From NCBI GenBank assembly GCA_020746105.1, contig CM036630.1:11803840-11867839 (forward strand): DNA of 64,000 bases. The letters are read 5' to 3'. This document shows positions 60,691 through 64,000 of the stretch, piece by piece. A program made the translations under genes and the position numbers. The stretch is from Trogon surrucura (taxonomy: Eukaryota; Chordata; Aves; Trogoniformes; Trogonidae). The notes below the pieces were generated by a model. It ran no database searches and was not told the DNA's origin. It saw only the letters and a program-made list of their open reading frames with translations. The stretch's first letter is position 1. Every line of letters begins with the position of its first letter.

Positions 60691-63600
60691 CCATTTGACG
60701 TTTATGAGAGCATTTGGGAAAAAAAATAATTATAATTTGGGCAAAGTAATTTTTATAAATAATTTAAAATTGGTTAATGACTTCTTATCTGAAGCCTTTC
60801 CTATCTGGCTCTACTGTTAGGAATTAAAAATGAAGCAGGCAAGATATCCTGACCCGCTCCAGCCTTGCTAATGCTCCATCTACAACATTTCTAATTAGGC
60901 AGAAATTCATGTACTTCAGCTAAGTGGTAATGAAAAGTGATTCATTTGCTGAATAAGAGATGAGAGTGAGTGTAATTAGCTGACTGCGGTTTTTAATCTT
61001 TCAACAATTCAATGTGTTTAAATTAGTTTCAAAGAATAGGAGCTTTCAAGTGTTGTTACATCAAAGTAATCAAGGCAGGCTTTAACGGCTGAGTAGGAGA
61101 GATCGCTCTGGTTCCTGTTCTGAAACCTTTAAACTTATTTGGAATAATCATCTTCAAAACCTCTAGTTCTAACAGATGCGACGACTCAGACTGGTTCAAT
61201 ATATGCAAAATTGTGGTGGGAAGAAAGCTGGTTCCTGGGGCGGTAGATGGGTGGCAAGGAGAACTAAACCTGTACTTGGTGTTGCTGTTGTTGTCGTGCT
61301 GAAGGGGTGTGGGGCTTCTCCGTAGTCTTCAGAAGTTTTCTGAGGAGTAGGGTGAGTCTGTTCCTAATGCTGTCCTTTTAGGGGAAGTTCAGCTGGTTAA
61401 ATAGTCGGCTTTGAGCAGAAAGATCACGTCCTTGTTCAGGTTACTCACGTCCCTTCAGAGGGGAGCCAGTGATTTGGCTTCTAATCAAGAGATTAATGAT
61501 AATGAAGCATGTTTGTCAGGGGTTAGAATAGCTCCAGTGGAGGATGTTTGATCAGTTTAGAGTGGATCTTTGTGTCCGTTGGATCTTCGTCAAGGGTACC
61601 CGGGCTTACGGAGCAGTTGTACTGAACTGATTCACTGCTCCTATCACGCGTTGCTCATCTTGTGGATCAATATTCTACTTATGAAGAAGGTTGTATGCAG
61701 CGTGAAAAGAATTTCTTTCAGCCAGACTGGCTGACTGCAAGTGGATGAAAACCTTTGAACCACAACAAACAACAGAAAACCCATGAAGATTCCTTCAGAA
61801 CGTGGGCCAGAACCCTGCAGTGATGAGAGCCTGTTGTGTGGTGACAGATCTGCCACCTCACGGAACTCAGATATAACCTGAGCCATGCTGCTGTGTTAGT
61901 TAGCACAACTCCTTCCTTCCTTTTTTTAAAGCTGGGTCCAGCCCAGGTTTGGCTGGCTCTGTGTGTTGGCACCTCCAGATTCTGTAGCTTGTAAACTTGC
62001 TAGAAGTTAGTTAAAATTAACGAAATCATTTGTAAAGGGTTTCTCTATTTAAGAAGGGGAGAAAAGGGCGTCAGAATCCAACTCTGCCTGTGTTTTTTAG
62101 TAGAATCACTCAAAAATTGTATCTTGCTGTGTGCAAAGGAGTGATAAATTCCAGCATAGGTGCAAGTTCAGTGCTAAGTAGAGCATCCACCATGTTCTAC
62201 AAAAGAAATTATATTCAAAACAGCTAAACAAGGGTATTTATAGCAGCATCTGTTTCAGCTATATTTGTCAGCTAAGAACAGTCTGACACAGCTTAAGGGA
62301 GGTGGGGGAGGGATTTATCAATGAAGTGTTTACATAATGCAGGCAGGCATTGTATACTCAAGGTGATACCAGCTATAACAGGAAAACAAATATCTAAAGA
62401 CACTTTTATTCTCAGAGGCCTTTGCTCCAGGAGTCGCTCTACAAAATTGCCTCCACGTTCCTCTGTGCACGACTGTAAACACTTTCATAGCGTATGACAT
62501 TTTATAGTACCATCACTTGGTTCTGATTAAAGCTTTTAACGGAGATGTGATTTTTAAAAATTGTTTTCTTTTCTTCCTCCCAAGTTTTATTCCAGACCAT
62601 CCTTGACTAAAATTCAGAATTGTTTCAGGCAAACCCATGAATCTGCACACACATTGATAGTCTTTAAGTGAAATACTTAATTTGACTGTAAAGGAAACAT
62701 TTTGTTGTTTTTAGTACTGTAAAAAACTGCTTATTGGATGGCTCCAGGTACTGGCTGACAGATTTGACTGGCAAAAACTCAAAAGTATGAATGAGAGAAT
62801 TGGAAACTAAATTATGTATATCGATATATGTACCTGTATACTTACAGTTTTTCCCCTGCTGGGGGAAACACTAGCACGGGAACACTAGTTCCCCTCTTGT
62901 TTGTGGGGACAAAGCTGTGCTGTGCCACCGGCTCCTCAGAGGCTGCCGCTGCAGGCTGAGATGGACCAAAGGCCCCAGCAGTTTGTTCCCATCAGCCAGA
63001 AACACAGAATTGGGATGAAACCGCTTGGATTTGAAGCTGACTTGAACATTTTAAACACTTTGGTGGGAGAAGGGCTTCCTGGAGGTTGTGGCAGGAGAGG
63101 GGTTGTTGTTAAGCCGTCCTGCTAAGACCTGCTCAGGGGAGTTGCTTTTGGTGCTTTGAGGAAAGAAATAAGACAGAAAAAATGGTAACTTGCAAAGACA
63201 ACCAGGTGAGCCTGGTTAATGTTGTGAGACTGAAAAGGATGGCCTGTGGAATTTGTAAGTCAATTTGTACAGCTTGTTCAATGATCTGGTTGCAGTTTTA
63301 TCTCGCTGGGATGCTGCGGGACTTTGCTTCTCTGTGTAAAATGACCTTTAAAACTGAGATGTGTCTCGTTTTCATTTTTTATGCGCCTCTGTGTCCACTA
63401 TTCAGACAAGAAAGGATGAGATGTAAGGGAGAAGTTCTGCAGAACATGGAAAATAAAGAAAGGTGCCTTTGCAGAACTCAGTATATGCCTGGATGTCTGC
63501 ATCTAGGGGTTCTTTACACGGGGTAATCCAGGTCTCTATGCAGGTTCTGTGTGTGTGCAGCATAGTGAAAAATGTCTTTACTCCTCACAAATTTGCAGAT

Positions 63601-64000
63601 TTTTTTTCTTTTAAATATAATGCCATAAGGTACCACTTCAGTAATTAACTGGTTCTTTAATAGAGCTACAATTACTTTTGTTTCACGATAAGGGGGGAAA
63701 AAAAAAAAAAAAGAATGCATTCCAAGACAGAGCTACTTTCGACATCTGGGAACCTCCTAACAGCTGGCTATCTAATGAATATGCATCTGCTTAAGAGGCT
63801 GTAGGCCATTAATAAACCAATAGATATAAAACAGAAACAATCTTTGTCAGCTTCAAATGAGATTGGATGCAATGTGCTGTGAAGTGTCACTGTCACATTG
63901 AATCGAGCCGGGGAGGTTAACAGTCGCTCCTCTGTAGCAGCGGCGGGGACGGCGGCTGCAGCCTCACGGCAAAGGGTGGAGGGAGAGGGCTGGACTCACA
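60691..64000. other. Downstream flank, no gene recognised
   Basis: The open frames here are short and unsupported. By vertebrate synteny the next gene on this side would be LSM11, but no LSM11 exon is visible. A TAATTA-rich block occupies about 60.78-61.05 kb. The last 100 bp become GC-rich with many CpGs. Confidence 0.55.
60892..60978. promoter_or_regulatory. Candidate conserved noncoding element with paired TAATTA sites
   Basis: CTAATTAGG (TAATTA 60892-60897) and GTAATTAGC (TAATTA 60973-60978) are core Antp/Q50 homeodomain sites in otherwise non-repetitive sequence just past the CLINT1 3'UTR. Function is only inferred. Confidence 0.25.

Noticed and set aside
1-64000. tRNA, rRNA, snoRNA, CRISPR array, endogenous retrovirus
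   Set aside because: No box A/B pair, rRNA core, regular spaced repeats or LTR pair was seen by eye; small intronic RNAs cannot be excluded without a covariance search.

Overview
The window is vertebrate nuclear DNA, almost certainly avian. The reasons are two CR1 LINE 3' ends (about 22.66-23.04 kb and 27.52-27.61 kb), no recognisable Alu or L1, AT-rich introns, and one sharp CpG island at about 11.8-12.8 kb. It holds one clearly recognisable gene on the + strand: CLINT1 (clathrin interactor 1, also called epsinR or enthoprotin). The gene is complete, from its CpG-island promoter to its 3'UTR. I placed 13 exons by splice site, phase and similarity to the known family. The set reads as one continuous 651-codon frame plus stop (12338 to 59270). 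Layout: 1-11.7 kb is AT-rich upstream intergenic DNA with no gene I can support. 11.8-12.8 kb is the CpG island, with a tandem array of ACTACA/CCCAGC (ZNF143/SBS-type) motifs, the start codon and exon 1. 12.4-38.0 kb is a 25.6 kb intron 1 carrying both CR1 fragments. 38.0-41.4 kb holds the exons that complete the ENTH domain. 45.3-59.3 kb holds the disordered clathrin/AP-1-binding region and the Met/Gly-rich tail. 59.3-60.7 kb is the 3'UTR. 60.7-64 kb is downstream flank with homeodomain-motif-rich blocks. Two observations go beyond the standard gene. First, intron 10 contains an extra open exon (57826-57931) with the same phases (0 in, 1 out) as the next coding exon (58217-58421). Either exon alone keeps the frame and both together break it, which is the arithmetic of a mutually exclusive pair. 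Second, the - strand of CLINT1 introns 6 and 7, and perhaps 8, contains a chain of exon-like ORFs with phase-compatible splice sites, ending in a stop codon and an AATAAA. Two of these exons carry apparent +1 frame discrepancies. The best reading is an unrecognised antisense gene that is decaying, or is frameshifted in this assembly. I could not identify its family and hold it at moderate confidence only.
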